Positions 48,001 to 59,794 of a DNA stretch of 64,000 nt are shown here, piece by piece. The notes below the pieces were generated by a model that saw nothing but the letters and a program-made list of their open reading frames with translations, was not told where the DNA came from and ran no database searches. Both the position numbers and the translations under genes were made by a program. Origin of the DNA: Diplocarpon mali (Eukaryota > Ascomycota > Leotiomycetes > Helotiales > Drepanopezizaceae); assembly GCA_024741835.1 (NCBI GenBank), contig JAENRP010000096.1, positions 1 to 64,000 on the forward strand, read 5' to 3'. The first letter of the stretch is position 1; each line of letters starts with the position of its first letter.

Positions 48001-48925
48001 GCGCGCAAGCCTCCGAGTAGGCCTGCATGGCCCCGCCGAAATTCTGGGCATTGTCCAGGAGCACGGCCGTGTTGGCCTTCTGCAGAGCCTTCGAGAGCAT
48101 GGCTTTCTGGGAGAGTTGTTTCGGACTTGGGTTCGAGGAGTTGCTGCTCTTGGCGGTCTGCGAGAGGTGCCGCGAGTGGCCTCTCGGTCGGTCCCCCCTC
48201 CCCTCCTCCCGGGGCTGCCGTCGATAGGCAGCGCCGTCGGTTGAGAAGGCGGGCTGCAGAACGGGCGACGGACCCCGATTCGCCGGCCTGGACGTGGCCG
48301 GGGAGCTCTTGTGCGAGAAGTCTCTGGGTCCCAGCGACGAGTCCTCCCACCCCTTGCCAAAGTAGTCTACGCTGCGGGTGGCGTCCGAGAGGAGTTGGGC
48401 GGTGGAGGGCGACGGGATGGCGGGTCCATTGAGTGGCGACGACGTGTTCCTGTACGATGCGTGCAGGCTCCGCTTGGCCTGGGTTGGGGGGAGAGATATC
48501 GATGGGGGGTGGTGTGCCGGACGGGGCCCTTTGATCTGAGAAGATGCGGGGGAGCCGGTGTTTGGGGGCCAGGGCCTCTGCAGCGGGCGCGGGGGGGAAG
48601 AGGAGGGATCCAGGAACGCCGACCCGCCAACCAGGGACAGGCGTCTCGCAGACGAGTTGGAGCGTTTATGCGTGTGGCTGTTGGTACTCGAGCTCGTCGA
48701 TCTCGACCACCGGTTGAGGTTCCCTGCTGGAGCGTCGGCAGGTGTTACAGGCCTGGTGTTGAGTGCATTCTGTGCGAAGGGAGGTCCGGCGGCACGGTCA
48801 CGACTCCTGGGGCGAGCGTTCGAGAACAACGGCGATCTTCGGGGGGAGTTTGGGTTGGGCGGCGAGTGAGCAGAGCGGGTGTGCTCTACGTGAAAAGGCC
48901 GGGCGGGTTCGGTGACGAGGTCCAT
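45027..48925 (-). CDS. MIT-domain protein, large and disordered
   Basis: Three exons, complement(45027-45214, 45275-47894, 47939-48925), give 1264 aa. The first 270 residues are Ser/Pro/Arg-rich. An MIT (microtubule-interacting and trafficking) helical hairpin follows at about 275-345 (QKAMLSKALQKANTAVLLDN, GGAMQAYSEACALLQQVM). Next come a charged coiled coil (KVELAKERVRQTEREAAIH, REMERKRSLQRQREDLEGL), a long proline-rich stretch, and a conserved C-terminal block: PCPTEYLLRPFWLMRALYQT, GGYLSTKLFVPRDVWRVKGV, KALEDKIAQCDFLTAAL, SALARLFEAAQTI and FFGFYICRFVLQDVALLLDK. The architecture matches a fungal MIT protein family implicated in endosomal ESCRT/VPS4-type interactions; its exact role is not known to me. 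It is strongly GC-biased, with SPPRP-type codon runs. Confidence 0.87.
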
Positions 48926-49180
48926 CTCGACATTCGATTCGAAGAATCGAGATGGGGCGGTGGTCGCGGGTTTCGCACTAGCCGTATTGGGCTCTAACCC
49001 CTAACCCCTAGCTCTCGGCCGGGTCCCCTCACGCCACATGAAAATCGCAAGCAGCCGGACTTCGCAGCCCCCGAGGAGACGGGGAGACGAGCGCGGAAGG
49101 GGGGTGCCGAGTGTGTCCTGGGCGCAAGATGGCGAGGGTGGAGAGCCGGGTCGGTCGTGCGCGGTGCTGGTCGGTGGAGG

Positions 49181-49425
49181 ACGAGATGGTGGATGGCCCG
49201 TCGGCCGTGCCAGGCGCGATGCTTCGACAACCGGTAGGAAATACAAGACGAGCCGTGAAGGACGAGATGGAGGATGGCCCGTCGGCCGTGCCAGGCGCGA
49301 TGCTTCGACAACCGGTAGGAAATACAAGACGAGCCGTGAAGGACGAGATGGTGGATGGCCCGTCGGCCGTGCCAGGCGCGATGCTTCGACACGGGTCCGG
49401 AATACAAGACGAGCCTGTCGGGGAA
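49181..49425. repeat. 81-bp tandem repeat, three copies
   Basis: Copies begin at 49181, 49262 and 49343 with ACGAGATGG(T/A)GGATGGCCCG and proceed through GTGCCAGGCGCGATGCTTCG to AATACAAGACGAGCC. The third copy diverges after CGACA. The period is a multiple of three, so the array stays open in several frames. Confidence 0.88.
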
Positions 49426-49827
49426 GACTGCCAGCCCCGAGCGGGTGCCGCAGAGCCCCCTTCCGATAGACTGGACGAGGCCCTCTTCCGGAACCTCGAG
49501 ACTGACCTGCTCTCGTCTGGTCACCCTCCTTGCCCTGACGACGTGTGGGAAGTGGTTCGACGTTCGGATTCCTCAGCTACTGCTCGTCCGCGCCGGTATG
49601 CATATCGAGACTCGACTCCGGTGAGGCTATCCGATCGACTGGCCCGCGCGGTGAACGTCAGGTCGTGGGCGGTCTGGTGGGTTACGTGGTGGCCTGTCCT
49701 CGTCCTGGACCATCCAAGGTCTGTGGAGATTCGCAGCTTTCTCGGTCTTGTGCAACTTGGACGATGAGTTGCGGCGCAACTGGCAGATGCCCGAAACGAG
49801 ATAGTCTGCGCGTCTTCGCAGTGTCTC

Positions 49828-49940
49828 TTCTTTTTCTTCTTCTTCTTCTTCTTCTTCTTCTTCTTCGTCTTCTTCTTCTTCTTCTTCTCCTCCTCCTTCT
49901 TCTCCTCTTTCTCCCCTTTCTCCTCCTCCTTCTCCCTCGA
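49828..49940. repeat. (CTT)n polypyrimidine tract
   Basis: About 110 bp of CTT/TTC triplets with a few G or CCT interruptions. It lies 2 kb from, and in inverse orientation to, the GAA array at 51856-51970. Confidence 0.9.
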
Positions 49941-50082
49941 CCTCTTCTTTCGGTTTCGGTTTCGGTTCCCGAACGAGCTTGCCTTCGGCCCGTTGGCGGC
50001 AGTGGTAGGGAGCAGAGTCGGTGGTTTGGGGCTCTCACGAGTTTCCTGCGCAGCACCGAGGGCAGGCCGATCAGATCCAGGC

Positions 50083-50146
50083 NNNNNNNNNNNNNNNNNN
50101 NNNNNNNNNNNNNNNNNNNNNNNNNNNNNNNNNNNNNNNNNNNNNN
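50083..50146. other. Assembly gap (64 N)
   Basis: A run of N inside the GC-rich island, downstream of the CTT array. Confidence 0.95.
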
Positions 50147-51232
50147 AGTAGCAGGCGTTTGGGGAGGCCTGCTTTTCGTGTCCTCGTCGTTTCGTTTCGA
50201 GGTTGGGGGAGTCGGACGGGAATCTGGCCCTGCGCGGGTGGATGGAGTATCTCTCGGTCGATAATTACCGTACCGTACCGTACCGCGCAAGTGTGGAGAC
50301 GGGCGGCTGGATAAGGAGGTGGGTGGATAAATACGGTTAGTGGCGTAGGTCCGGTAGGAGCCGTACCGCCGGCCGTACGGCGGTAGCTCAGGGGTCGGAG
50401 GTGGATGTCGACGACGCGTACGGCGACGTTCCGGACGCGCAATATCACGTCTGGACGAGAACCGTCGACTCTGCTCTCTCTGCTCTCTCTGCTCTCTTCT
50501 CTGCCCTCCCTCTCTCCCTCTGCTCTGACTCTGCTCTCCCTCTCGCCCGCTCTCCCTCGCTCCCTCGCTCCCTCTCTCCCTCTCTCCCGCTCCTCCGTGC
50601 AGGACTTACGCTGCTCGGGGCGGGACCAGCTCGGGCACGATCCAGGGGCACCGGCGCACGACTGCCCGCTTGTCTCGACCAGGACACCGTAGGGTCGTGG
50701 AAAAGCAATCCTACGGTCGGCGGCACGGACACACCCATGCTCGTTTCGTTTCGGCGCGTTTCGTTTCCCCATCCTCCCCCCCCTATCTTTTTTTGGGCAA
50801 TTGGATTTGGATTTCTCCATCATGCTTCCTCTGGGGCTTTGCCCTTCCCCTCCTCACCCCCCTCGGATGACGATAGCTCGTGGGGGATCCCCTCTCCCGC
50901 CCCAGCCGCCCCCGTCTCCGCCGTTGATCGGACTCCCGGGCGGAGGCGCGCGGAGAAACTCGTGTACGAAGAACGTCCCGGCGGCGGGAGATGGCAGCGG
51001 GGGATCCAGCCACCCGGCGCACTCGACGACATGTCGACTCCGGCCGAGCACAGCACCACACCACCTCTGTATCTCTCGGCCTCCACGTCGCAACGGTGTA
51101 GTGTCGTGCCCGGAGTCCCGTGCCCGTAGTCCCGTGCTCGTAGTCCCCCGGACCAGGTGTCCCTCGTAGCAGTAGGAGTCGGGTAGCCCCCTTTCTCAGC
51201 GCCGAGTGATGAGCCCCCCGTACGGTCCGGTA

Positions 51233-51330
51233 CTCGACTCGACTCGACTCGACTCGACTCGACTCCTCTTCACTCCACTCCTCTCCACTCCACTCCACTC
51301 CACCCCGCTCCGCTCCACTCCGCTCCCACC
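51233..51330. repeat. CTCGA and CTCCA pentanucleotide array
   Basis: About seven CTCGA-type units run into degenerate CCACT/CCGCT pentamers. There is no coding sense. Confidence 0.85.
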
Positions 51331-51855
51331 ACCCCCACACCCCTCCGCCTCAGCTCACCTCTCGCCTCGCTTCGCTGCCGCCGCCGCCGCCGCCCTTCTA
51401 CAAATAGGTGAAACTGCAAAGCTTGACGAGGGATCCAGCCCCTCCTCCCAGTTGTTGGCTGCCCCGGAATCCTTCGTCGGATGTCCCTCCGATGCCTAAG
51501 AATAACCATGGGGATGCATACATGGATCGGGCACGCGAACCCATCCCGCAGAACATTGGATAGGCCAAATACCTGTGCCCGTCCCTCTACCCGTCCCTCT
51601 ACCCGTCCCCATACCTCGAGCTGGGGATTGCCATGGGTGTGCAGGGGTAGGTAGGGACAGGCCAGGGAAATCTCCCTTGCCCTCACGTGGTGCGGGCCAT
51701 GGCCGGCGACAGATTCCCCCAGGTCCCGCCGGACGCAGCACGGCAGATATCCGGTCAGCTGACCTTCCTACACCATACAAGCTCCAGACCGCGAGGGACC
51801 GGAGGAGCAAGAGGCCGCCGAAGGAGAAGAAGCCGACCGAGCAGAAGTGGGAGTA

Positions 51856-51970
51856 GAAGAAGTAGAAGAAGTAGAAGAAGAAGAAGAAGAAGAAGAAGAA
51901 GAAGAAGAATAAGAAGAAGAAGAAGAAAAAGAAGAATAAAAAGAAGAATAAAAACAAGAATAAAAAGACC
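51856..51970. repeat. (GAA)n polypurine tract
   Basis: About 115 bp of GAA/AGA triplets with T interruptions towards the 3' end. It is the inverse partner of the CTT tract at 49828-49940. Confidence 0.9.
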
Positions 51971-52095
51971 CGTCCCCAGCCCCCCAGCCCCCAAGTCCAA
52001 GCTGGCCGCTCCCCAACCCCAACTGTCTTGCACGTGTTTCAGACGCACCCAGATTCATGTTTCCCACTACGGCACGTGCTCGAGAGACGGATCTC

Positions 52096-52098
52096 TTC

Positions 52099-52160
<62 letters not shown>

Positions 52161-52400
52161 CTCTCCCCCCCCCTCTAACCAACACATGAGTCAGCTGTGT
52201 TGGGTGACCGGTCATGCCAGAGCCGTCACGTCGAGTGTTGTGTGCGTGTGTGTGTGTGTGGCTTGAGANGGAGATGGACAGAGAGATAGAGAGATAGAGG
52301 CAGAGAGGCAGAGAGGCAGAGGCAGAGAGAGATAGAGATAGAGACAGAGACACAGAGACACAGGCACAAACACAGACAGACACAGACACAGACACAGAGG
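52096..52400. repeat. Dinucleotide and compound microsatellite block
   Basis: Adjacent (CT)n (about 52100-52121), (CA)n (52122-52141) and (GA)n (52142-52160) arrays are followed by (GT)n at about 52243-52260 and a compound GAGA/GACA/CAGA array to 52400. It contains the lone ambiguous base at 52269. Confidence 0.9.
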
Positions 52401-52793
52401 AATGCCTGCCGCAGCCGTATTAATTATCGCAACCTCGCTACAATATTCGCAGATCCAAGACCCAGCAGGATTACGTTGTATATCTTCGCTTCCCCCATAC
52501 CTTCGCCGTGCCCGACTCCTCCGCCGCTCGGTCCGACCCTCGGGGGCCTGGGGGACCGGCTGTACTGGACGAGTGCTAGACGGAAGCGGTAATGATGCCC
52601 CCCTGCTTCTATACGACGCCAACATTCCCAGATCCACCCAGCTCCGCGACGAAAAAAACAAAAGCCATCTGCGCCGTGCCCGTGCTCCGTCATGGCCATG
52701 GGGAAAATAATAAAAAAATATTATAAAGAGCCATCGCTGACGCATCTCACTTTTCCCCTCCGCAACCAGATCGCACACCCCCGGCCCGGACAA

Positions 52794-54223
52794 TCACGCC
52801 ACCGACGGCGGGTTCTCCCACGCCACCTTCTCCCGGTGCATCGACCACATGACATAGTAGTACGACGTGATAGCCCAGATGAAGATGTACGCGAACAGGA
52901 TACCGAGCGTCAAGCCGAAGGCGTAGTGGAACGATATCTTCCAGATGACTGCCGACAAGCACCCGAGGTAGACCAGGACGCCGAAGATCCACCAGTACGT
53001 GAGATACAGAAACATCTGCCGGAAGGCCTTGGACGAGTCGTACCGTGCGTTGTACCGGACCCTAAACTCCCGGTCCTGCAGCCCATCGACCGCGATGAAG
53101 TCTTCGGCGGCGTAGTAGATGAACGGCCGCATCTTCGTGCCGCGTGCGTGCGAGTTGATGCCGATGGGCAGCTTGAAGGGGATCATGGTGACCAGCATGA
53201 CCCAGCCCAGGAAACCCATCAGGAAGCCGGGCGAGTAGAGGTAGAGCTCGGGGATCTCCAAGGTGCTGCCGACAACAAACGGGATCAGGGCACAGATCAT
53301 CGAGACGCCGTAGACCCAGGATGTGGCATCCAGTTCCCACTTCGAGCGGGACAAGAGCGGGGCACAGATGTCGCGGTGCTTGACCAGACGCCAGACTCGG
53401 ACGATGAGGATGTAGACTTCGCCGAAGCCGAAGGATATGATGGCATAACCGAGGATCTCTTCGTTGTACTCGGGCTTGGTGATGGTGCATTTCTGTCCGG
53501 CCGGGGTTTGGGCGCGGCACTGGTCTCCCCACAGTCTGATCTGGGTGTTGTACTGGAACGTGTTAGTATTACCGGTGTCATCTTGGCTGAGGGGAGAGGC
53601 GAGGAAACATACCCATGCGTAGTATATGATGATTGGGACGACTATGTCGAAGAGGATGATCAAGGGAGGTCCGAGGGTGATACCAAAGTGATCCCTGGCA
53701 AGATGAGAGTTAGTCTGGTCATATCGAACCCAGGGGGCATTGTGCGTCGACGGCATCGGCTTGAGCGGGGCGTCTCTTACATGGGTTTTGGATTCTTCTG
53801 TGCCAGCTTCTCCAACGGTGGTCGGGACGGGGGGACAGGAGCAGCTTTCAGGTCCTCGGTCCCGTCCAGGGTCGATTCCATCTCGCCAGCTGTCGACATG
53901 TACTCGGACGGCGCGGTGGTATCGGTGACGATCTGGTCGCCATTGCTGCTCTGGTCGCTTGCTCGCTGCACCTCTGCCTCCTTTGCTTTTCCAGCCGCGC
54001 TCCTCTCGGCCTCTGCCGCCAGCTCTTCTTTTTCCGGATCTCTCCTCTTCCCCAAAGCCAGGTCTTCCTTTTCTGGATCCTCTGGCAGCGGCTCTAACCT
54101 TCTCGGGCCTTCGCTCGATACGCCATCTTCCTCTCCTGGTGCGATCATGCTCTGCTCAGCTCCAGACTCCATGGTCGGCTGCTGAACCCCGTCCGCACTG
54201 TCAACTACCGCGGGAGCAGACAT
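52794..54223 (-). CDS. Multispan membrane protein of unknown function
   Basis: Three exons, complement(52794-53552, 53613-53694, 53781-54223), give 427 aa. About 145 acidic, Glu/Ser/Pro-rich residues precede a membrane domain of some seven spans: GPPLIILFDIVVPIIIYYAW, GYAIISFGFGEVYILIVRVW, GVSMICALIPFVVG, GFLMGFLGWVMLVTMIPF, MFLYLTYWWIFGVLVYLGCL and FGLTLGILFAYIFIWAIT. Between spans, a lumenal loop has GDQCRAQTPAGQKC with two cysteines and a cytosolic loop has RPFIYYAAEDFIAVDG. The fold resembles uncharacterised fungal integral membrane proteins; I do not recognise a named family. Splice phases close. Confidence 0.82.
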
Positions 54224-55407
54224 TGAGATTGGAAGTTGCTGGATTGTTTGACCAGAGAATTGAACGATCTGAGGGAGAAGAAGACATGTTGTACTTGTAT
54301 CGAGCCCTCGAGCCCGTCAATTCTCATCGTGAAACAAGGGATTATGTTTTGCAGAAACCATGTCCGTCTGGCTTACTCGCGTAGAGGAGTAACAGCTCGT
54401 CCCCGTCTGTTCACTTGGGGTCTGAGAGTGTCTCCCAGGCTCCGGCCCGAGGAATGGGCTGTCCAGAACATCCGGAGAGGCGAATCAGGCTGATGCTCGA
54501 GAGCAGCTAGCATGCAGAATCGGAGAGGACCTGGGCGTTGAGCAAACCCTCATCTGCCACCTGCAGCGGGCCCGGTGTTTCTGAACCGTGGTTCGGCCAG
54601 GCACGCATGCCGCTCGGTTGGTCGAAAAGACACAAGGTGCGTAAAGTCCTAGGACTACCTTGGAGGGCTTGAGCTTTGAGATGGGCAGATGTGGCTTGAG
54701 GATAGTCTCGAGATGGTGAAGCTTAGGTCACCCCTGGTAGGTGAGCGAGGTAGATGTAGAGTGGTCAAGGCGAGATCAGATCTGCTCACGGTTGCGGAAG
54801 ATCGCCGCAGGCTTCTCTAGTGGGCGCTAGGGTGCTCGTCTAGCTAGTATCTTTAGCGAGACTTGCATCGAGGTTCCATCGTAACCTGGGTGAGGAAGAA
54901 TTCTTTGCACTCGGAACATAGAACGTCTGCTTCAGGTGACGAGGGCGAGTCTTGAGGAGAAAGCAGCAATGTGGACTGTAGCATAACAAAAGCCAGAAAT
55001 GCCTTTGGCGTGGGGTTTTTGTTGAGAGGCACCGTCACCTCACTCGTTCAACTGCTCCTCATCCTCACCCCCCCGAAGACTTACTCCCAGCACAAATGAA
55101 ATGGCGGCACGGAGCCCACTCACAGCCACTAATCATCCATCTGGTTTTGACTTCTAGCTACGGGAATCATAGTGCTTGGCAGGGCTTAAATTCATGTATT
55201 CTCAGGAGCAACCGTCAACGTACCTGGTAATAGGGAGCATGTACATTTGCAGTTAATTATCTACTTTCGAAGTCAAGAAAAGATATGCATCAACGGATGC
55301 TGATTGCACCGAGGTGGCAATAAATATCAGCGCAATTCGCTTGAGTTTCATACCCAAACACCCAAGCCTCCTTCACACGTCGCCTTACCCGGGCCCATCG
55401 GCACGCT
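54224..55407. other. Intergenic
   Basis: About 1.2 kb between two minus-strand genes. No gene or repeat noticed. Confidence 0.4.
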
Positions 55408-57956
55408 TCAAAGCAGAAGATCTCCATTCGAGCCCTGTCCCATAGCAGGTTGATAAAGCTGTTCCTGCATACCCTGATTAACGACGTACGGCATGTCGCC
55501 TCTTCCGACCACGGGACTGGCTCCAAACCCATCGTCGTTACCACCGTTGACGTTCATAGCTGCCATCTGGTGACTGGCGACACCAGCGAAAAACTCGTCG
55601 GCGGCGTCAACAGCTGCAGCCAGGTCCCCATTCTGAGGTGGCCGTATGGTGGGCTGCCCGCCCATACCTAAGGCCGAGAGGGATTTCTGGCCATCCACGC
55701 CGTTTGCTGAAGGAAGGAAATGCTTCTGTAAAGCCGGGCTGTCTTGTAATTTCCTCGGCCGGGCAGACCGGAACACTTGCTGAACAGGCTTGAGATAGAC
55801 GGTGGCTAATGTGCCGACGTTGAGACACATCTCTTCCAGGGTTGCGGCATCCAGTTTCTCGGATTCGGCTGTGATGGGTGGCTTCTCGCCCATGACGACC
55901 AACTTTGCGGTAGCCATGTCCGAAGAAAGCAAGCGCCAGTACATGTAGCCCCTATCTCTCAGATCTGGATTGTCCGTATCTTCAGTTGCCCACTTGAGGA
56001 CCTTCGGAACAAGTTCTTGTCCTTTGGTTGGCCTTTGAATGAACAGCTTCACGGTCGCAGTCAGAAGAGCGAGTTGCACCTCGAAAGGTTCATCCGCAAA
56101 TGAGTACAGAAAATCTTCGAGGAGGACATCTGAGTTCTCTATTCGAGATGCATACTGACCAATGACCCAAATCATAGCCGCCTTGGCCTCCGGCTCGTCC
56201 AGGGAGTCCAGGTTTTCGCAAAGGGTTGAAATGATGGATTCGTATTGGTTAGGGTATTTCCGGAAAATGTTGCGGATCACCACTGTCGCTTCCTGAACAA
56301 TGTATGTGACTTTGGTAGCCACAAGCTCAAGGAGCGTATTAATGCACCGTTTCGCAGCTGACTCGATCTTAATCGCCAGTTTTCCTATGGCTCGCACAGA
56401 TTTCCGGACAAAATGCACGTCGATTTCCGTCGCGTATTCTCTAAGCTCGGTGAGAACTTCCTCGATGTTATCTTCGGTAGCCAACATGAATATCAACTCC
56501 AATTTGGTGACCTTGACGTAGATTGGGTCATTGTATTTGCAGAAAAAAACTCGAATGTCGTTCCGAAGTACTTCTGGCCTCCGCTGTAGGATCAGAAGCG
56601 CATTGCGCAACGCAAGGTACTGCACCTCTGGCCCCTTTGCGAGGAGCGTTACGAGAGGAGGGGAGAGTTTACGGCACAGAAGCGATATTTGCTTTTGGTC
56701 TGCGATATAATTCATTAGATATAGAATCACTCGTATGCAAGTAAGAACCACAGCGGAATTCGAATGTGACAGTCGTGGGGATATCCTTTCTGCGAGTAGT
56801 AGAGCCTCGGATGACTCTTGTGGCACATACGACATCAACGCTTCGAGGATATAGGTTTGGCCCCATCTATTTCGAGAATCAGTAAAGAGTCACTCCAGAT
56901 ACTGTGGCACGTACTCTGAGCAGTCTGGCAAGATCTGCACCATTTTGGAAGCATTTCCATAATCAATTGTCAGCTTGATCGCATCACTCCTCTCCCATAT
57001 ATCCATCAAGCTCGCGAGAGCACTCGCCACGACTGTGGGATTGTCGTCTCGTAGCATAGAATTTAATCTATCGATAAGGTCAGAAGATTCCACCAGATGA
57101 CGATCGTGATCATATAATTTCGCAACGCAGAATGCCGCCGTTTTCCGCACGTATGGGTCTGCATCTCGCAGCAGTTTTTTTGTAGGAGGAACGGTGGCTT
57201 CAACAAACTCCCGCACGTGGATGTATGACATTGTCCGCAATGCCAGTGCTCTGACCAAGGGGTTAGAATCGTCCATATCCTACTTCCACACTTAGTTAAT
57301 GAATCGAGTTTATGTCATTGGGCAGGAACAGTACCTCTTGTAGAGTCGGGAGAGCTTTCAGAGCAACTTCCGGCTTCATGCGAGCATAGTTCACGAGAAA
57401 GAGGAAGCACCTGTGGCATGATCAGCACCTCGTCTTTAGAAAAACACGTCCAGAGCAACCCACATCTTTTTAATCTCCAGGCTAGATATCTGCATACAGC
57501 CAACGATATCCGGAAACAGCGCAACCATGTCGTTATTGCTCATAGTCATATTGGCCACGATCTTCTTGAGTGCAATCTTCTTGACCGCATGATTCTTATC
57601 CTTCTTTCCCCCGCTATTCAGCTCCGTTCTGAGTTCTGCGACTTTTCCCTGTGGAGAACGCAAGTATGGTAAGCCACCCAGTCCAAAGCCATTAGGAGGG
57701 ATATAGTGGGTGAGGAACATAGCAAAGGTATGCGTTGATGCGCCTTCGCAAGAGCTTATACCGAGGCATATCAAGTACTCGAGGTAGATATCATACAGTC
57801 GAAGAATAGTGCTGTTATAAGCTGGAATATTGTAGCACGGTGCCTCAGCTGCCGCAGGAGCTTCAAAACAACAGAGGCACAAGGAAATGGCAGCGCAGAA
57901 AATGGAAAAGTACGTACTCTCGCAAAGAGCTTTGCGTCTCCTCCGCTGGAACTCAT
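55408..57956 (-). CDS. APL2: AP-1 complex beta subunit (beta-adaptin)
   Basis: Five exons, complement(55408-56866, 56915-57279, 57335-57410, 57464-57648, 57918-57956), give 707 aa. The adaptin trunk of HEAT-like repeats is clear: GKVAELRTELNSGGKKDK, NHAVKKIALKKIVANMTM, DMDDSNPLVRALALRTMS, ADPYVRKTAAFCVAKLYD, KLELIFMLATEDNIEEVL, FVRKSVRAIGKLAIKIES and AAMIWVIGQYASRIENSD. The hinge carries Ala/Asp and Gly/Gln-rich sequence and there is no C-terminal ear, as in other fungal AP-1 beta subunits. It works at the trans-Golgi and endosomes in clathrin-coat cargo sorting. AP-1 beta is preferred to AP-2 beta by length and trunk pattern. The 269-nt first intron after 13 codons is long for this window. 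Confidence 0.92.
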
Positions 57957-58385
57957 GGCGACAAAAGCGTCTCAATCGATGGCTTCGTGTACATGCCCTT
58001 TTGCTACCTACCCCTCCACAGCCTCATGGGCTTGACCAACAGAAACAGATTGTTGTCTGCAGGAGAGGGACAAGATGGAGAAAGCGTCACATGCACCTCG
58101 GCGTTCAGCTCTGGCAGGCAGTAGAGTTAGATGATGTTGCATATGGTACTCCATGAGTCGGGAGCTTCGAGTACAATGCTCCGCGTTCGAGGGCGTACAG
58201 ACAACTTCTGGGACGTGATTGACCCACCCGCGGCGAATGCCGCGGACCAGAAGCGCGCTAAGGTTTGCTCGCGAACCTCAATCAAGAGATTTAGTAGCGA
58301 TCACCACGCAGTAAGAACAACAGCAGCAGCAGCAGCAACAGCTTCCTATCTTCGCACCGCTGCGGTATTGCGAGTACAAGAGATC
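57957..58385. promoter_or_regulatory. Divergent promoter, AP-1 beta / EMC4
   Basis: A 429-bp head-to-head spacer. A CAG/ACAGCAGCAGCAGC run lies at 58318-58342 just before the EMC4 start. No TATA box. Confidence 0.45.
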
Positions 58386-59032
58386 ATGTCTGCTCCACCG
58401 CCACCTCCACGATGGGTCACTGAGCTCAATTCGCCCCCGCCTGCAAAGCCCAAACCCACAGGCATCTCAGACCCACCTGGATTCACAGCAGCAGCATCAG
58501 GAAATAAGGTACGCGCTTCCAGCCCTTTCATTTGCCCTCACTAACAATCCTAGAAACAACAATCCTCCTCCAAGATAGCCGTCCGGGCGCCTCCAACGAC
58601 CGAAGAGATGGACGTACTGAAGCTCAAGAAGGCGTGGGAGGTAGCTCTCGCACCAGTCAAGCAGCTGCCCATGACGGCCATCATGATGTACATGTCGGGC
58701 AATTCGCTGCAAATATTCAGTATCATGATGGTAGTTATGGCGTTCAAGAACCCGCTTGTGGGATTGATGGGCACGAATCAGGCATTTGAGAGGTTCGAGA
58801 GCGAGGGCACCAAGGCACAGCTTTTGATGGTGAAGGCGGTTTACGTTGCGATGCAGGTTCTGGCGCTTGCTTTGGGGGTGTGGAAAGTTAATGGGATGGG
58901 GCTTTTGCCGTGAGTTGTGCGTGAGGTATCACGGAACTTGAGCTAATGTGTTGCAGGACGACAAGGTCAGACTGGTTGGCTTGGGAGACGAGGAGGGTAC
59001 CCATGGAGACGGCGATCCCGGCATTCCGATGA
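58386..59032 (+). CDS. EMC4: ER membrane protein complex subunit 4
   Basis: Exons 58386-58508, 58554-58909 and 58957-59032 give 184 aa, the usual EMC4 length. The proline-rich N-terminus (PPPPPRWVTELNSPPPAKPK) matches fungal EMC4. The DUF1077 core follows: LKKAWEVALAPVKQLPMTAI, MMYMSGNSLQIFSIMMVVMA, NPLVGLMGTNQAFERFES and LMVKAVYVAMQVLALALGVW, with two membrane segments. It ends RSDWLAWETRRVPMETAIPA. EMC inserts tail-anchored and multispan proteins into the ER. Confidence 0.95.
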
Positions 59033-59794
59033 TGCCGACGTGTGGAATTTGAGGATATGGCTTGGTGTTACGGGCACGTCGTTATCAGGGTTTTTGTTAC
59101 GAGTTGGTTAAAGCTCTCCACACGAATCCGTAAGCGTATTGATACGCTCCATGCACTGAACTGATGAGCATACGTGAGGTCAAGTTAGGTGAGATGTAAA
59201 GCCGGCAGCTCACTGTACTTCAGCCAGCTGATGCGTTGGCAAGTCCAACCTTTTGTTCTCGAGATAAACATGTCTGATCCGCAGCGACCACATTCCTGTT
59301 TGACCTTCGAAGCTCTCTACAATGCAAACCCTACTGCTCTCAGCTACTTCAGTGCTTTTGAAACTTGCAGGGAGCACTTGCACTCTCTTAAGCACGCCAG
59401 CTGCCACTGTTCACCGCATCGCCTTCAATATGGCCTTGACAGCGTTTTCTATTTCTTCATCCATCGGATTCAACTTCTTCGTTAATCGTCAGCTATTGAT
59501 TTCTGCAAGCTAAGTTTCTTTCATCGGCGAACCGCAATGGCCGGGATGTTCGCATATTGCTTGGCATCAAGATCAATCACCTACCCTCTCTATAGTCACC
59601 TGGCATCAACAGCCCTCACGTCTATCTCGGGCAATGAGAATCTTGAAGTATATATTTACACTCAAAATGCGCCACAAGAAATTGTTAGTGCCGAATCGTT
59701 TGTGTATTTCAAGGCCAGTCAAATCCGAGACTCGGCCAACTGTCATTAATCATGAAACAATCAACAAGCAACCACGGAGTAACACGCCTCTTAC
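59033..59794. other. Convergent intergenic
   Basis: 762 bp between EMC4 and the GMC oxidoreductase. No gene recognised. Confidence 0.4.

Larger units (their letters stand above)
48926..52793. other. GC-rich, microsatellite-packed gene-free island
   Basis: About 3.9 kb upstream of the MIT gene with no credible gene; long open frames come from GC content and repeats. It holds TAACCCC telomere-like units (about 48992-49010), an 81-bp triplicate, polypyrimidine and polypurine triplet arrays, CTCGA and TACCG pentamers (TACCG four times at 50266-50285), dinucleotide arrays, and an N gap at 50083-50146. Confidence 0.6.

Noticed and set aside
47399..48997. Plus-strand frames of 150-230 codons
   Set aside because: Shadows of the GC-rich MIT-domain gene on the opposite strand.
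49111..49767. 218-codon plus-strand frame with three repeats
   Set aside because: Caused by the 81-bp triplicate whose length is a multiple of three; no independent support.
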